In this document: piece by piece, positions 17,389 to 25,314 of the stretch
Layout of the letters: each line of letters opens with the position of its first letter
Numbering within the stretch: the first letter of the stretch is position 1
Assembly (NCBI RefSeq): GCF_900454495.1
Contig: NZ_UGSI01000002.1
Coordinates: 744,001 to 808,000, forward strand
Length of the DNA: 64,000 nucleotides
Direction: 5' to 3'
DNA from: Paenibacillus macerans
GTDB lineage: Bacteria > Bacillota > Bacilli > Paenibacillales > Paenibacillaceae
Notes under the pieces: generated by a model
Told to the model about the DNA's origin: nothing
The model's database searches: none
The model's input: only the letters and a program-made list of their open reading frames with translations
Position numbers and translations under genes: made by a program

Positions 17389-17421
17389 AAAAAGGGGTTC
17401 CTATTAGGGGAGCCCTTTTTT
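17389..17421 (+). terminator. Rho-independent terminator
   Basis: AAAAAGGG (17389-17396) pairs with CCCTTTTT (17413-17420), with TTCCT/AGGGGA pairing inside and a T run. Confidence 0.85.
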
Positions 17422-17511
17422 CATAGTATATCCCGCAATACAGATTTTATTCATTATGGAATCGTAATAAGTCTACAATCTACAATATAGTGTAAGGAGG
17501 AGTGGTGTGAG

Positions 17512-19032
17512 ATGAAACGACTGGGCTCCGCTTTAGTTTCCACAGCACTGTTGTCTTCCGTTGTAGTGGGTGCAGCTTCTGCGCAATCGGCAAACGATAT
17601 TCATGTAACCCTCAATGGAATAACTCAGACATATAATCAACAACCCATTCAAAGCAATCATGTAACCTTGGTTCCGATGCGGGCTCTGTTTGAATCGCTT
17701 GGCGCGCAAGTTGATTATGACACGGCAACCGGACTAATTTCTGCAACCAAGGGTGCGGACACCATTGAATTGAAAGTGAATAATACTACCGCTCACAAGA
17801 ACGGTGAATCGATTACTTTGGAGACGCCCGCTAAACTCATAAATGGGTCTGCCTACGTACCGTTACGTTTTGTTGGGGAATCGTTCGGCGCTAAAGTGGA
17901 TTGGGATAAAGCAACTTCAACCATCCAAATTGAGCTGCCTGTGAAGACGGAAAGTGAACAAAACAGTTCAAATCCTGCTCCGAGTGTCCCTGTTACAACT
18001 ACGGAAGCCATCTATGAGACCAACACGGAGCCGCTGGCCTATGAAGACGCTGTCGCTCTTGCGGTCGCCAACAACAATAAAATCAAGATGCAGGAGAAAT
18101 CGCTTAAGGCAGATGACAACAGGTTGGTAGACTCAGCCGATAAGATCGATTATATCCCTACTCCCGGTCCGAACGGCAATCCTGAAGCAAAAGCCGCTTT
18201 TAATAATTACAGCCAGGCGCAAATAAGCTACCTGATATCCAAGAAAGACTTAGAGGTGGCCAAAGAGAGCGTGGCTTACCAGGTTAAAAAAAGCTATAAT
18301 GCTATCATTAACGCCATTGAGGATAAGCGCTTGGCCGATCTCAACGTAACGGATGCAGAATGGAAGCTGCGCATTGCACAGACCAAGTTGGCGAATCAAA
18401 TGGCCAGCGAATATGAAGTGACCCAAGCGCAGAATACGTTGGCCCAGACTAAAGCTGCGCAGGAAGTAGCGGCTAAGGCTCTGGATGAAGCCTATCGAAC
18501 TTTAAATGCGTTAATAGGCTATAAAGCGGATCAGAAATATGAAGTAACCGATCATCCCAAATTTGAAGTATTTGAAGATAATGTGGACGCTCATATTGGC
18601 CGTGTTCAAGCCGACAGCCCTACCGTGTGGAAGGCTGAACGCGAGGTTGAGCAGGCTGATCTGAACGTTAATTATTTTACTTTCGCCAATGGGCAAACGA
18701 TCAACGCTTATGAAAATACAAAAATCGGTGTTGATGTGAAAAAGATTAGTGTATCTGAAGCCAAGAAACAACTTGAAGATGCCATTCGGCAAACCTATGA
18801 TCAAATCAAACAGCTTGAAACTCAATACACTCAGCTTCAGGCTTCCTTAACAAGCGCCACTGACGCCCTGAACGTAGTACAAAAACGTTATGAGTTGGGC
18901 ATGGCGACTCAATATGAAGTGTTTCAAGCGCAGCTTCAATTAGAAACCTTGAAACAGAAAATATCCGCCATCGTCACAGGTCTGGATACCGCCAAACTGG
19001 CCTATGAGAAACCGTGGATTGCAGCACCATAA
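17512..19032 (+). CDS. Stalk domain fused to a TolC-like (OEP family) protein
   Basis: A 506-aa secreted protein with a signal peptide (ASA|QS, about residue 24). Residues about 28-141 are a complete two-lobed stalk domain (VTLVPMRALFESLGAQVDYD and YVPLRFVGESFGAKVDWD). After a Pro/Thr linker, residues about 175-506 match the outer membrane efflux protein fold: the opening AVALAVANNNKIKMQEKSLK segment and two long helical hairpins each with the xxYExxQAQxxL pattern (SEYEVTQAQNTLAQ; TQYEVFQAQLQLET), as in the duplicated TolC alpha-barrel. I see no obvious long amphipathic strands for an outer-membrane barrel. RND pump and adaptor genes lie 4-8 kb upstream. It may act as a wall-spanning conduit or a scaffold; that is inference. 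Confidence 0.85.
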   Translation: MKRLGSALVSTALLSSVVVGAASAQSANDIHVTLNGITQTYNQQPIQSNHVTLVPMRALFESLGAQVDYDTATGLISATKGADTIELKVNNTTAHKNGESITLETPAKLINGSAYVPLRFVGESFGAKVDWDKATSTIQIELPVKTESEQNSSNPAPSVPVTTTEAIYETNTEPLAYEDAVALAVANNNKIKMQEKSLKADDNRLVDSADKIDYIPTPGPNGNPEAKAAFNNYSQAQISYLISKKDLEVAKESVAYQVKKSYNAIINAIEDKRLADLNVTDAEWKLRIAQTKLANQMASEYEVTQAQNTLAQTKAAQEVAAKALDEAYRTLNALIGYKADQKYEVTDHPKFEVFEDNVDAHIGRVQADSPTVWKAEREVEQADLNVNYFTFANGQTINAYENTKIGVDVKKISVSEAKKQLEDAIRQTYDQIKQLETQYTQLQASLTSATDALNVVQKRYELGMATQYEVFQAQLQLETLKQKISAIVTGLDTAKLAYEKPWIAAP

Positions 19033-19066
19033 TAAAATATTTTTATAACACAGAATGAATAATTTT

Positions 19067-19100
19067 CGGGGGTGGAAGCAGTGCTTTCGCCTCGTTTTTT
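19067..19100 (+). terminator. Rho-independent terminator after the TolC-like gene
   Basis: CGGGG...CCTCG outer stem and GGAAGC/GCTTTC inner stem (G-T pairs included), followed by six T. Confidence 0.85.
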
Positions 19101-19169
19101 GTTTATACGAAACTATTTTTATCAAAAAACGTCTAAATAATTAATCATGCTAAACGGGGAGGAGACAAT

Positions 19170-21686
19170 TTGAGAAAAGTTTCAAAGACTGCAGCAGCCT
19201 TTGTTTTGACAGTATCCGCGTTAGTGCCCCTGTCATCACAAACCTGGGCTGCAACAACACCCAAGACTACCAACTCGGCTAAAACTGTAAAACAGGAAAC
19301 TGTACATACATTGGCTAATCTGCCTCCGGTGAAGATTACCGCAAAAAGTTTGGTTCGATTGAGCGATGTCAATATTTTAACGCTGGACGGCGAAAGTATT
19401 CTTACGTATACGCTGACGATCCAAAATAAGGACAACAAGACGATCGATTTGCTCGATTACTGGTCCAAAGTAAAAACCACAAGCGGGACAACTTATAGTA
19501 CGTCGTTGATGACCAAAGACAAAGACAAGAAGAAGCTGGCGGCCGGTTCTTCCACGACGTTGACGTATACAGCCCGAATTGCGAATCACATCAAGCCGCA
19601 AAATCTAATATTCCAGGTGGTCAAATGGGATTTTAGCCAGCCTGAGTACGAGGCGTTGAAAGGACAGTTCAAGATTCCAGCAGATTATTTGACGTCGACC
19701 CCTGCGAATCAATCCAAAACATTATGGATTGCCGATGCCCGTGTTAAGGCGAAGGTAGGGCAAGTGGCTTCTTATGTTTCAGGAGACTACAAATACGTCA
19801 ATGTTTTGCTCAATATGACGAATGTTGGCTACAAGCTGTTTGAAGATCCGAAAATGAAATTTGTGATCCGTTCATCTAAAGGAGCAAGCTATCTGATGAC
19901 AGCGGACCCAACAACCAGTGTGGATTACAAAATCCAGCCCAAGGATACGAAAACACTTCACCTGATGGCTCAAATCCCGAAGAAAATCGAGTTGTCGAAC
20001 ATGGAACTGCAAGTGGCGCTGGATGACGAAACGGCCAAGCAGAGTCTGCCGATTGCAACGATGCAATTGCCTGGCGAAGGCGATAACCTGATGACGGTTA
20101 AGCCCAATGTCGAAAAGTTCATTCAAGCCGGCAACGGCAAAATAGCCGTGCAGGTGACGAGCGCTGTCGTGAACAAAAATGATCTTGAACATGAGCTGTC
20201 CGTACGCTTTGCTTTCCGCAATACAAGCGGGGCGACGATCACTTTGCCGAAGTATCAATTTGAACTGCAAACCTCGGATGGATACCGTATGCCGATTAAG
20301 GCGCCGGCACTGGAAAATATGACCCTTCAACCGCTGGAACAAAGATTCATAACACTCCCGGTGACGGTGCCGCCCGATATCAGCATTGCCTATCCGCGTC
20401 TGTTCATGAATCTGCCGACCGCGGAGGACAATAAGGAGAAAATCGCCTATCCGCTCGCGATTTTTGCGCTGCAGACCATTCATACCGCCGATAAAATGGT
20501 AGGAACCGAGCAGTTTATACAGACGAAGGACGGTGTTTTTGGCGTTACCTTGTCTTCGCTGCAAAGACTGCCTTGGAGTGATGGCGATCTGGTCAACGCC
20601 AAAATTACGATTAGCAATGATAACATCAAAACGTTACAGCTGCCGGAACTGATCGGGAGCTTGCAAGTGGACTCCGTTAAGCTGACTGAAGGAACCAAGC
20701 TGATATTCACGCAGCCGGACAGATTAATTGGAGCCGGAATGTCGATGGACATTTTTGTGACAGCTAAGGTGCCCAACTATCTGAAGTTTGACCAACTGCA
20801 GGTTGCCCTGCTTGAGAAGATAGGGGAAGAGAGTACCGACTGGATTCAATTCAGCAATACGGGCGCAATACCGGAGGTGGCCGGTATAGCCAAGGGAGCC
20901 TCCTTTACGTTCGATACGCCTGGACGCAAACAAGAGTTGGGTGTGATAAGTTCCCGTGTTTACTTAGGTCCATCCAGCGATCTAGTTTATACCGAACTGG
21001 ATGTCAAGAATCTGGAAGAACATCAAATGGATCTTTCGCAAATTGTCGGGGCATACCAGACATCCGACGGCCAGACATATAAAGCCACGGTCAGCCAGAT
21101 CGACACCCCGGCCGGACCGGAAGAGAAAAGTGTGGTTGCAGTATGGACTAAAATTCCTAAGCGGGTCTCAATAACCGATATGAAGCTGATTGTTGGGGAA
21201 GGGATCACCGACAATAAGCTGACGCCGGTCAAAGGCGAAGCGACAGGTTATATAAATGCGGTGGCCCTAGAGCTTGGGGTTTCTAATCCAACAGCCAATA
21301 AAAAACTGAGAGGCCTGGAGATATTCCCATATAAGTTGGCGGTGAAAGACGTGGAATCTACTCTCTCCGGCAGCTCCATGAATCTGAGCTTTACCTATGA
21401 TCTGACCCGTAATAGGGACTATACGATCGGCGAGTTTGGGCATAAATATCTGTTTGAGGTCGAGGATTCCAGCGGTCGAATTTTCGAGAAGGAGTTCGTC
21501 CCTGAAACCGACTTGCTTCTTACAGGCGACGGTAGAGCAAGCTTCAGCTTTAATGATCCGCTATTTAAAGATCTCACCGAAGACGACGAATTTAAATTAA
21601 CGGTTTATGACCTGTTCCAGGGATACAAAATCAAGCTTGGCAGCCAAAGCTTTGAATATGATGATGAGACTGATACGGATGAGTAG
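19170..21686 (+). CDS. Large secreted protein of unknown function
   Basis: An 838-aa protein starting at TTG, with GGGGAGGAG seven bases before it. It has a signal peptide (TWA|AT, about residue 28) and then a mature chain made of about six repeats of 110-130 residues. Each repeat looks like an immunoglobulin-type sandwich with a recurring pattern in which a residue pair such as GD, DG or GE is followed by alternating hydrophobics, then LPxG or LxAGxS turns. No SLH, stalk, LPXTG or catalytic motif is visible, so retention at the surface would need a partner. It sits between the TolC-like fusion and another exported protein, with a terminator before it, and may belong to the same envelope module. 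I do not recognise the family. Confidence 0.75.
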   Translation: MRKVSKTAAAFVLTVSALVPLSSQTWAATTPKTTNSAKTVKQETVHTLANLPPVKITAKSLVRLSDVNILTLDGESILTYTLTIQNKDNKTIDLLDYWSKVKTTSGTTYSTSLMTKDKDKKKLAAGSSTTLTYTARIANHIKPQNLIFQVVKWDFSQPEYEALKGQFKIPADYLTSTPANQSKTLWIADARVKAKVGQVASYVSGDYKYVNVLLNMTNVGYKLFEDPKMKFVIRSSKGASYLMTADPTTSVDYKIQPKDTKTLHLMAQIPKKIELSNMELQVALDDETAKQSLPIATMQLPGEGDNLMTVKPNVEKFIQAGNGKIAVQVTSAVVNKNDLEHELSVRFAFRNTSGATITLPKYQFELQTSDGYRMPIKAPALENMTLQPLEQRFITLPVTVPPDISIAYPRLFMNLPTAEDNKEKIAYPLAIFALQTIHTADKMVGTEQFIQTKDGVFGVTLSSLQRLPWSDGDLVNAKITISNDNIKTLQLPELIGSLQVDSVKLTEGTKLIFTQPDRLIGAGMSMDIFVTAKVPNYLKFDQLQVALLEKIGEESTDWIQFSNTGAIPEVAGIAKGASFTFDTPGRKQELGVISSRVYLGPSSDLVYTELDVKNLEEHQMDLSQIVGAYQTSDGQTYKATVSQIDTPAGPEEKSVVAVWTKIPKRVSITDMKLIVGEGITDNKLTPVKGEATGYINAVALELGVSNPTANKKLRGLEIFPYKLAVKDVESTLSGSSMNLSFTYDLTRNRDYTIGEFGHKYLFEVEDSSGRIFEKEFVPETDLLLTGDGRASFSFNDPLFKDLTEDDEFKLTVYDLFQGYKIKLGSQSFEYDDETDTDE

Positions 21687-21754
21687 TAAAATCGGGCTTG
21701 TTTCATGCCTGTATAACCTCTATCATTATCGTAATGAGAGATTTGAGGAGGAAC

Positions 21755-22282
21755 ATGATGAAGACAGTATGGAAAGTCATGTCAGCGACGGTGGTGATCG
21801 GTGGTAGTATTTGGGCAGGCTCGTTGCTGAATTTGACGGCGGAAGGCTCAAGCGTAACGGGTCAACCAGGCACCGCTGACGATCCGGTTGTGACGAAGAG
21901 TTATGTGGACCAAGCCATTCAGCAGGCGCTCAAGGGAGGCGTGACCCCAACAAAGCCTTCGGCTCCTTCGACGAGCGGCAGCACCGGCAGCAAAGGAGGC
22001 GGCTCAACCGATGCAATTGAAGTTGTAACGGTAGAGCCGGGTCAGACGTTGATTGCGGCGGCCGGAGCGGAGTTCGTGGTTCGGGCAGGAAAGGCTGTAA
22101 TTTACAGCAGCGACGCCGACGGTGTTACGGATTTGACCGATGGCGTAGATATCAAAAACGGAGGAGCGGTAACGAACAACCACCTGCTTTCGTTTCCCCG
22201 GGATGGACGCGGAGTTCAGGTTCAGGCCGGAAATAAGTACAGCCTGACGGTGTTGGTTCGCGGCGGATATTCGCTAAAATAG
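21755..22282 (+). CDS. Small secreted protein of unknown function
   Basis: A protein of about 175 aa beginning at one of two adjacent ATGs (21755/21758) five bases after GAGGAGG. A longer in-frame start 57 bases upstream lacks a ribosome binding site. The N-terminus is a signal peptide or signal anchor, followed by a low-complexity Gly/Ser/Thr/Pro/Lys linker (mature residues about 60-85) and a C-terminal beta-rich domain with the pattern VEPGQTLIAAAGAEFVVRAG. It follows the 838-aa gene after 68 bases and may be cotranscribed with it. The linker-plus-beta architecture suggests a surface or wall-associated factor; no family was recognised. Confidence 0.7.
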   Translation: MMKTVWKVMSATVVIGGSIWAGSLLNLTAEGSSVTGQPGTADDPVVTKSYVDQAIQQALKGGVTPTKPSAPSTSGSTGSKGGGSTDAIEVVTVEPGQTLIAAAGAEFVVRAGKAVIYSSDADGVTDLTDGVDIKNGGAVTNNHLLSFPRDGRGVQVQAGNKYSLTVLVRGGYSLK

Positions 22283-22342
22283 GACAGCCGATTTCTTCCT
22301 GAACGAACAATAATTCTATAGGGTATTTTTCATGGCTGAGCA

Positions 22343-22349
22343 CATCCTA
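22343..22349 (+). promoter_or_regulatory. Possible SigG -10 element of the spore protein gene
   Basis: CATCCTA differs from the SigG/SigF-type -10 consensus CATACTA at one base and lies 37 bases before the start codon. A GTATT at 22323-22327 is the nearest -35 candidate, but the spacing is short, so support is weak. Confidence 0.25.
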
Positions 22350-22385
22350 CTCCTGAACGACAATATTTATGGGGGTGGATTAAAG

Positions 22386-22661
22386 ATGGCAAGAAGCAAC
22401 TCCAAGCTGGTTCCGGAATGCCGTCAAATGCTTAAACAGTGGAAGTATGAAATTGCGGCAGAGTTCGGGTTGCCGGTCGGCGGCGGGGTAGCCGGTGAGG
22501 CGTCGGATACGGAATTCGCCAGCGAGCTCGGCGCTTTGGGGACAAGCGGTGATTCCGGCGGCAACTGGCGGCATCTCACATCACGGGAAAACGGCTCGGT
22601 CGGCGGAGAAATTACAAAACGGCTGGTCGCTCAGGCGCAGCGTGATTTGCTTTTGCACTAA
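22386..22661 (+). CDS. Alpha/beta-type small acid-soluble spore protein with an internal insertion
   Basis: A 91-aa DNA-binding spore protein that coats and protects spore DNA. The first family helix is clear (LVPECRQMLKQWKYEIAAEF, residues 7-26), as is the second, with the signature RENGSVGGEITKRLV. Ordinary members separate these by roughly ten residues; here about 28 extra Gly/Ala/Ser-rich residues (about 30-62) are inserted. The usual germination-protease site region in helix 1, normally KYEIA followed by a hydrophobic-rich stretch, is present. The start is the ATG after GGGGGTGG. It is monocistronic between an exported protein and metK and identifies the host as a spore former. Confidence 0.88.
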   Translation: MARSNSKLVPECRQMLKQWKYEIAAEFGLPVGGGVAGEASDTEFASELGALGTSGDSGGNWRHLTSRENGSVGGEITKRLVAQAQRDLLLH

Positions 22662-22665
22662 TCTT

Positions 22666-22694
22666 TTGACATGACATGGCAAATGCGATAATAT
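22666..22694 (+). promoter_or_regulatory. SigA promoter of metK
   Basis: Perfect TTGACA, 17 bases, TAATAT, starting only four bases after the spore-protein stop codon. It predicts a leader of about 150 nt. Confidence 0.85.
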
Positions 22695-22714
22695 GACTTT
22701 GAGGATTGTCAAAC

Positions 22715-22748
22715 AACCTTTTCCGATCAGGGAAAGGTTCATTTTTTG
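22715..22748 (+). terminator. Terminator-like hairpin inside the metK leader
   Basis: AACCTTTTCC (22715-22724) pairs with GGGAAAGGTT (22730-22739), followed by CATTTTTT. It lies about 20 nt after the predicted metK transcription start, so besides ending spore-gene transcripts it could attenuate metK. A weaker hairpin with TGCCC/GGGCA and five T lies at 22769-22795. No SAM-I (S-box) conserved core was found. Confidence 0.65.
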
Positions 22749-22848
22749 GTAAATAAAGTCGGTAAATCTGCCCATAATCCAGTTGGGGCATTTTTAGTAT
22801 TGGATACGAAGGCTTTCGCCATACTATCCATGGGGAGGTTGAAATTTT

Positions 22849-24051
22849 ATGTCCGTACAAGGGCGACACTTATTTACTTCCGAGTCCGTTACGGAAGGAC
22901 ACCCTGATAAAATTTGCGATCAAATTTCCGATGCGGTTCTTGACGCATTTTTGGCCAATGATCCCTATGCCCGGGTTGCATGTGAAGTTTCCGTAGCCAC
23001 CGGGCTAGTGCTCGTTATCGGGGAGATCAGCACCAAATCCGAATATGTCGATATTCCTGCTATTGTTCGCAAAACGGTGAAGGAGATTGGCTATACCCGT
23101 GCTAAATATGGGTTCGATTTCAATACTTGCGCGGTCCTCACCTCGCTTAATGAGCAGTCCGCAGACATTGCCCAAGGCGTAAACGCCGCTCTGGAAAGCC
23201 GGGATCCTGCCCAGGTCGATAAGGAAACGGAAAATATCGGCGCCGGTGACCAAGGGTTGATGTTTGGTTTTGCTACGAATGAAACGCCGGAGCTCATGCC
23301 GCTTCCGATTGCGCTGTCGCACCGTATTGCTCGCCGCCTTTCCGAAGTGCGGAAGGACGGCACGCTGGGTTACCTCCGGCCGGACGGTAAAACCCAAGTT
23401 ACGATTGAATATGTCGACGGCAAACCCAAACGGGTGGACGCGATCGTTGTATCTTCGCAGCATGCGGAAGAAATTACGCTGGAACAAATTCAAACAGACA
23501 TCAAGGAGCACGTCATTCTTCCGGTTGTACCGGCGGAATTATTGGATGGGGAAACGAAATATTTCATTAACCCGACAGGCCGCTTTGTTATCGGGGGGCC
23601 ACAGGGAGATGCCGGTTTAACGGGCCGCAAAATTATTGTCGATACGTACGGCGGATATGCCCGCCACGGCGGCGGCGCATTCTCTGGGAAAGACCCGACC
23701 AAAGTTGACCGTTCGGCCGCTTATGCGGCGCGTTACGTGGCGAAAAACCTCGTTGCCGCGGGGCTGGCCGACAAAGTGGAAATCCAGTTGGCTTATGCGA
23801 TCGGCGTCGCTAACCCGGTATCCATTAATGTCGATACTTACGGAACAGGCAAAGTACCGGAAGAAAAATTGGTGGAGCTCGTTCGCCAGAATTTCGATCT
23901 TCGTCCGGCGGGCATCATTCGTATGTTGGATCTTCGCCGTCCGATTTATCGCCAAACCGCAGCCTACGGTCATTTTGGACGTACGGACATCGATTTGCCT
24001 TGGGAACGCATAGATAAGGCCGAAGCGCTGAAAACACAAGCGGGATTATAA
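22849..24051 (+). CDS. metK: S-adenosylmethionine synthase
   Basis: Cytosolic enzyme making S-adenosylmethionine from methionine and ATP. The 400-aa protein is full length, with the N-terminal FTSESVTEGHPDK ATP/methionine segment, the GAGDQGLMFGFA signature, and the C-terminal GGGAFSGKDPTKVDRS glycine-rich phosphate-binding motif. The start is ATG after GGGGAGGTTG. It has its own promoter and terminator and is therefore monocistronic. Nothing in the protein is unusual; the leader hairpins are the odd part. The product is the donor for cellular methyltransferases. Confidence 0.97.
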   Translation: MSVQGRHLFTSESVTEGHPDKICDQISDAVLDAFLANDPYARVACEVSVATGLVLVIGEISTKSEYVDIPAIVRKTVKEIGYTRAKYGFDFNTCAVLTSLNEQSADIAQGVNAALESRDPAQVDKETENIGAGDQGLMFGFATNETPELMPLPIALSHRIARRLSEVRKDGTLGYLRPDGKTQVTIEYVDGKPKRVDAIVVSSQHAEEITLEQIQTDIKEHVILPVVPAELLDGETKYFINPTGRFVIGGPQGDAGLTGRKIIVDTYGGYARHGGGAFSGKDPTKVDRSAAYAARYVAKNLVAAGLADKVEIQLAYAIGVANPVSINVDTYGTGKVPEEKLVELVRQNFDLRPAGIIRMLDLRRPIYRQTAAYGHFGRTDIDLPWERIDKAEALKTQAGL

Positions 24052-24065
24052 ACTATCGTTAATAG

Positions 24066-24110
24066 AAACGGATATCGTTCTCCTGGAAGGGAGAGGGTAT
24101 CCGTTTTTTA
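24066..24110 (+). terminator. Rho-independent terminator after metK
   Basis: AAACGGATA (24066-24074) pairs with TATCCGTTT (24098-24106), with an inner CTCCT/GGGAG stem and six T. Confidence 0.9.
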
Positions 24111-24168
24111 CGCTGCGACTCTCGTTTCTTATGTATCGAGAATTTTGCGTGCTTATAAAGTTGAAGAG

Positions 24169-24352
24169 TTGTAAAACATACAGTTATTTAGCTGATGACG
24201 TAGCTGGGCGCTAGTTTAAATGCAAATCCTACAATTAAAACGGCATAGTTGAAGGGATTGGTGAAGATGTCTGGATGTAATTGCAAGAAATGCAATTAAT
24301 ACGGATTAGCCCGCATCTAAATTTATCCTACCTGTAAGTTTTGCAACTAATT
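24169..24352. repeat. Dispersed ~185-bp intergenic repeat, copy 2
   Basis: Second copy of the element at 4389-4576, in the same orientation. It starts with the shared GTTGTAAAA and runs nearly gap-free through TTTAAATGCAAA, CAATTAAAA, GAAATGCAATTAA and the AGCCCGC block. The inverted-repeat arms are more diverged here (TGCAAATCCTACAATTA at 24221-24237; GTAAGTTTTGCA near 24334-24345). It occupies most of the gap between metK and the convergent nuclease gene. Confidence 0.75.
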
Positions 24353-24431
24353 CGTCGGAGCCAGGCTCCTAACTAGTTCAACACCCAGGTAACCAACTAT
24401 TTGGAAAAATATCTTATGGATCTTGCCTATG

Positions 24432-25112
24432 TCAGTCAATCATCTCCCAACTTCCTTGAAGCAGTTCGTAGCGATGAATTCTTTGTCCGGTTCCGTTTCG
24501 GATCGGCTGCATCCACCCTTTGGCAGAAAGAGATTGTAGCAAGCGCACCGCAGTCCGGTAATTGATGCCAAAATATTGGCATACCTCTTTAGGACTGATG
24601 GACCCGGCAGAACATAATGCCAGGCGGAGAACTTCCTTTTCTGCGAAAACAGAACGTTCTTTAGGCTGCGGATAGGCTTGGTACCGGTTAAATAACACTT
24701 GCAGGAGATTTCTACACAGATCAGGCCTTTGTTCGATATCATCGTAGGCGATAGAAACTACTCGGAAGCCGAGGGATTGCAGGTATAATTCACGATTTAA
24801 TTCATTGCAAAACTTCTGACGATCCATTTCCTGTACATGAGGGCCATACCCCTTAATTTCAATCATAAATTTAAGAAGCCCCGGCAAATAGGCAAAATCG
24901 CCAAAATATGAGCGCCCCCGCCAATCGAGAATCTCATATTCGGGATGAAGATATTCGAAATTTCCATACAGCGGCCACCATACGTTCTTCAAAAATAAGG
25001 TTTCTCCATGTCCGTGTCCCCGTAAAAGGCGGGCTTTGCGCTCTCCCTTTCGTGAGTCTGAGTGCTGATTGATGAAGGTTTTATGCGCCTTTTCGAAAGT
25101 TAACGTTTTCAT
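24432..25112 (-). CDS. PD-(D/E)XK-type endonuclease-like protein with C-terminal helix-turn-helix
   Basis: A 226-aa soluble protein on the minus strand, convergent with metK. Residues about 50-130 have the DUF559-like nuclease layout: an upstream acidic segment, GDFAYLPGLLKFMIEIKGYG with D and the E-I-K triad, and then YLQSLGFRVVSIAYDDI, matching the strand-helix end of the fold. Residues about 160-220 look like a winged helix (SISPKEVCQYFGINYRTAV, then LLQSLSAKGWM). The combination suggests a DNA-targeting nuclease, but the substrate is unknown. The start ATG follows AGGAGTG on the minus strand. A minus-strand terminator-like hairpin lies 34 bases upstream of it. Confidence 0.7.
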   Translation of the reverse strand: MKTLTFEKAHKTFINQHSDSRKGERKARLLRGHGHGETLFLKNVWWPLYGNFEYLHPEYEILDWRGRSYFGDFAYLPGLLKFMIEIKGYGPHVQEMDRQKFCNELNRELYLQSLGFRVVSIAYDDIEQRPDLCRNLLQVLFNRYQAYPQPKERSVFAEKEVLRLALCSAGSISPKEVCQYFGINYRTAVRLLQSLSAKGWMQPIRNGTGQRIHRYELLQGSWEMID

Positions 25113-25145
25113 TTATACCGATCACTCCTCTTATTTTTTATATAG

Positions 25146-25190
25146 TAAAATAAAAAGTCCTGACCCTCTATCCACAGAGAAGATCAGGAC
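25146..25190 (-). terminator. Minus-strand terminator-like hairpin upstream of the nuclease gene
   Basis: Read on the minus strand, GTCCTGA pairs with TCAGGAC (25157-25163/25184-25190), with CTCT/AGAG pairing inside, followed by TTTTTATTTTA. It would act as an attenuator in the nuclease leader, or end an unseen upstream transcript. On the plus strand its loop carries the DnaA-box-like 9-mer CTATCCACA (25168-25176). Confidence 0.6.
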
Positions 25191-25234
25191 GTGCTACGCC
25201 TTATATATTTAAATAGTAGCATTTTATCCGCCGA

Positions 25235-25314
25235 GTTTCCACAATGTCCACATTATCCACAAAAACAATCCACAATATCCACAGTTTTTATCCACATAAT
25301 CCACGATATTCACA
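25235..25314 (+). repeat. Tandem array of eight DnaA-box-like 9-mers
   Basis: Eight same-orientation 9-mers start at 25235, 25244, 25253, 25266, 25275, 25288, 25297 and 25306: abutting in groups of three, two and three, with 4-bp spacers between groups. Two are the perfect DnaA box TTATCCACA (25253, 25288); the others are GTTTCCACA, ATGTCCACA, CAATCCACA, ATATCCACA, TAATCCACG and ATATTCACA. No dnaA, dnaN or gyrase gene lies nearby, so this is more likely a DnaA titration or regulatory cluster than the origin. Confidence 0.7.

Noticed and set aside
22695..22848. SAM-I riboswitch before metK
   Set aside because: The conserved S-box core and kink-turn sequence are not found; only terminator-like hairpins are present.
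25235..25314. CRISPR array
   Set aside because: Repeat units are 9 bp, abutting or 4 bp apart, and match DnaA boxes; no spacers or cas genes.
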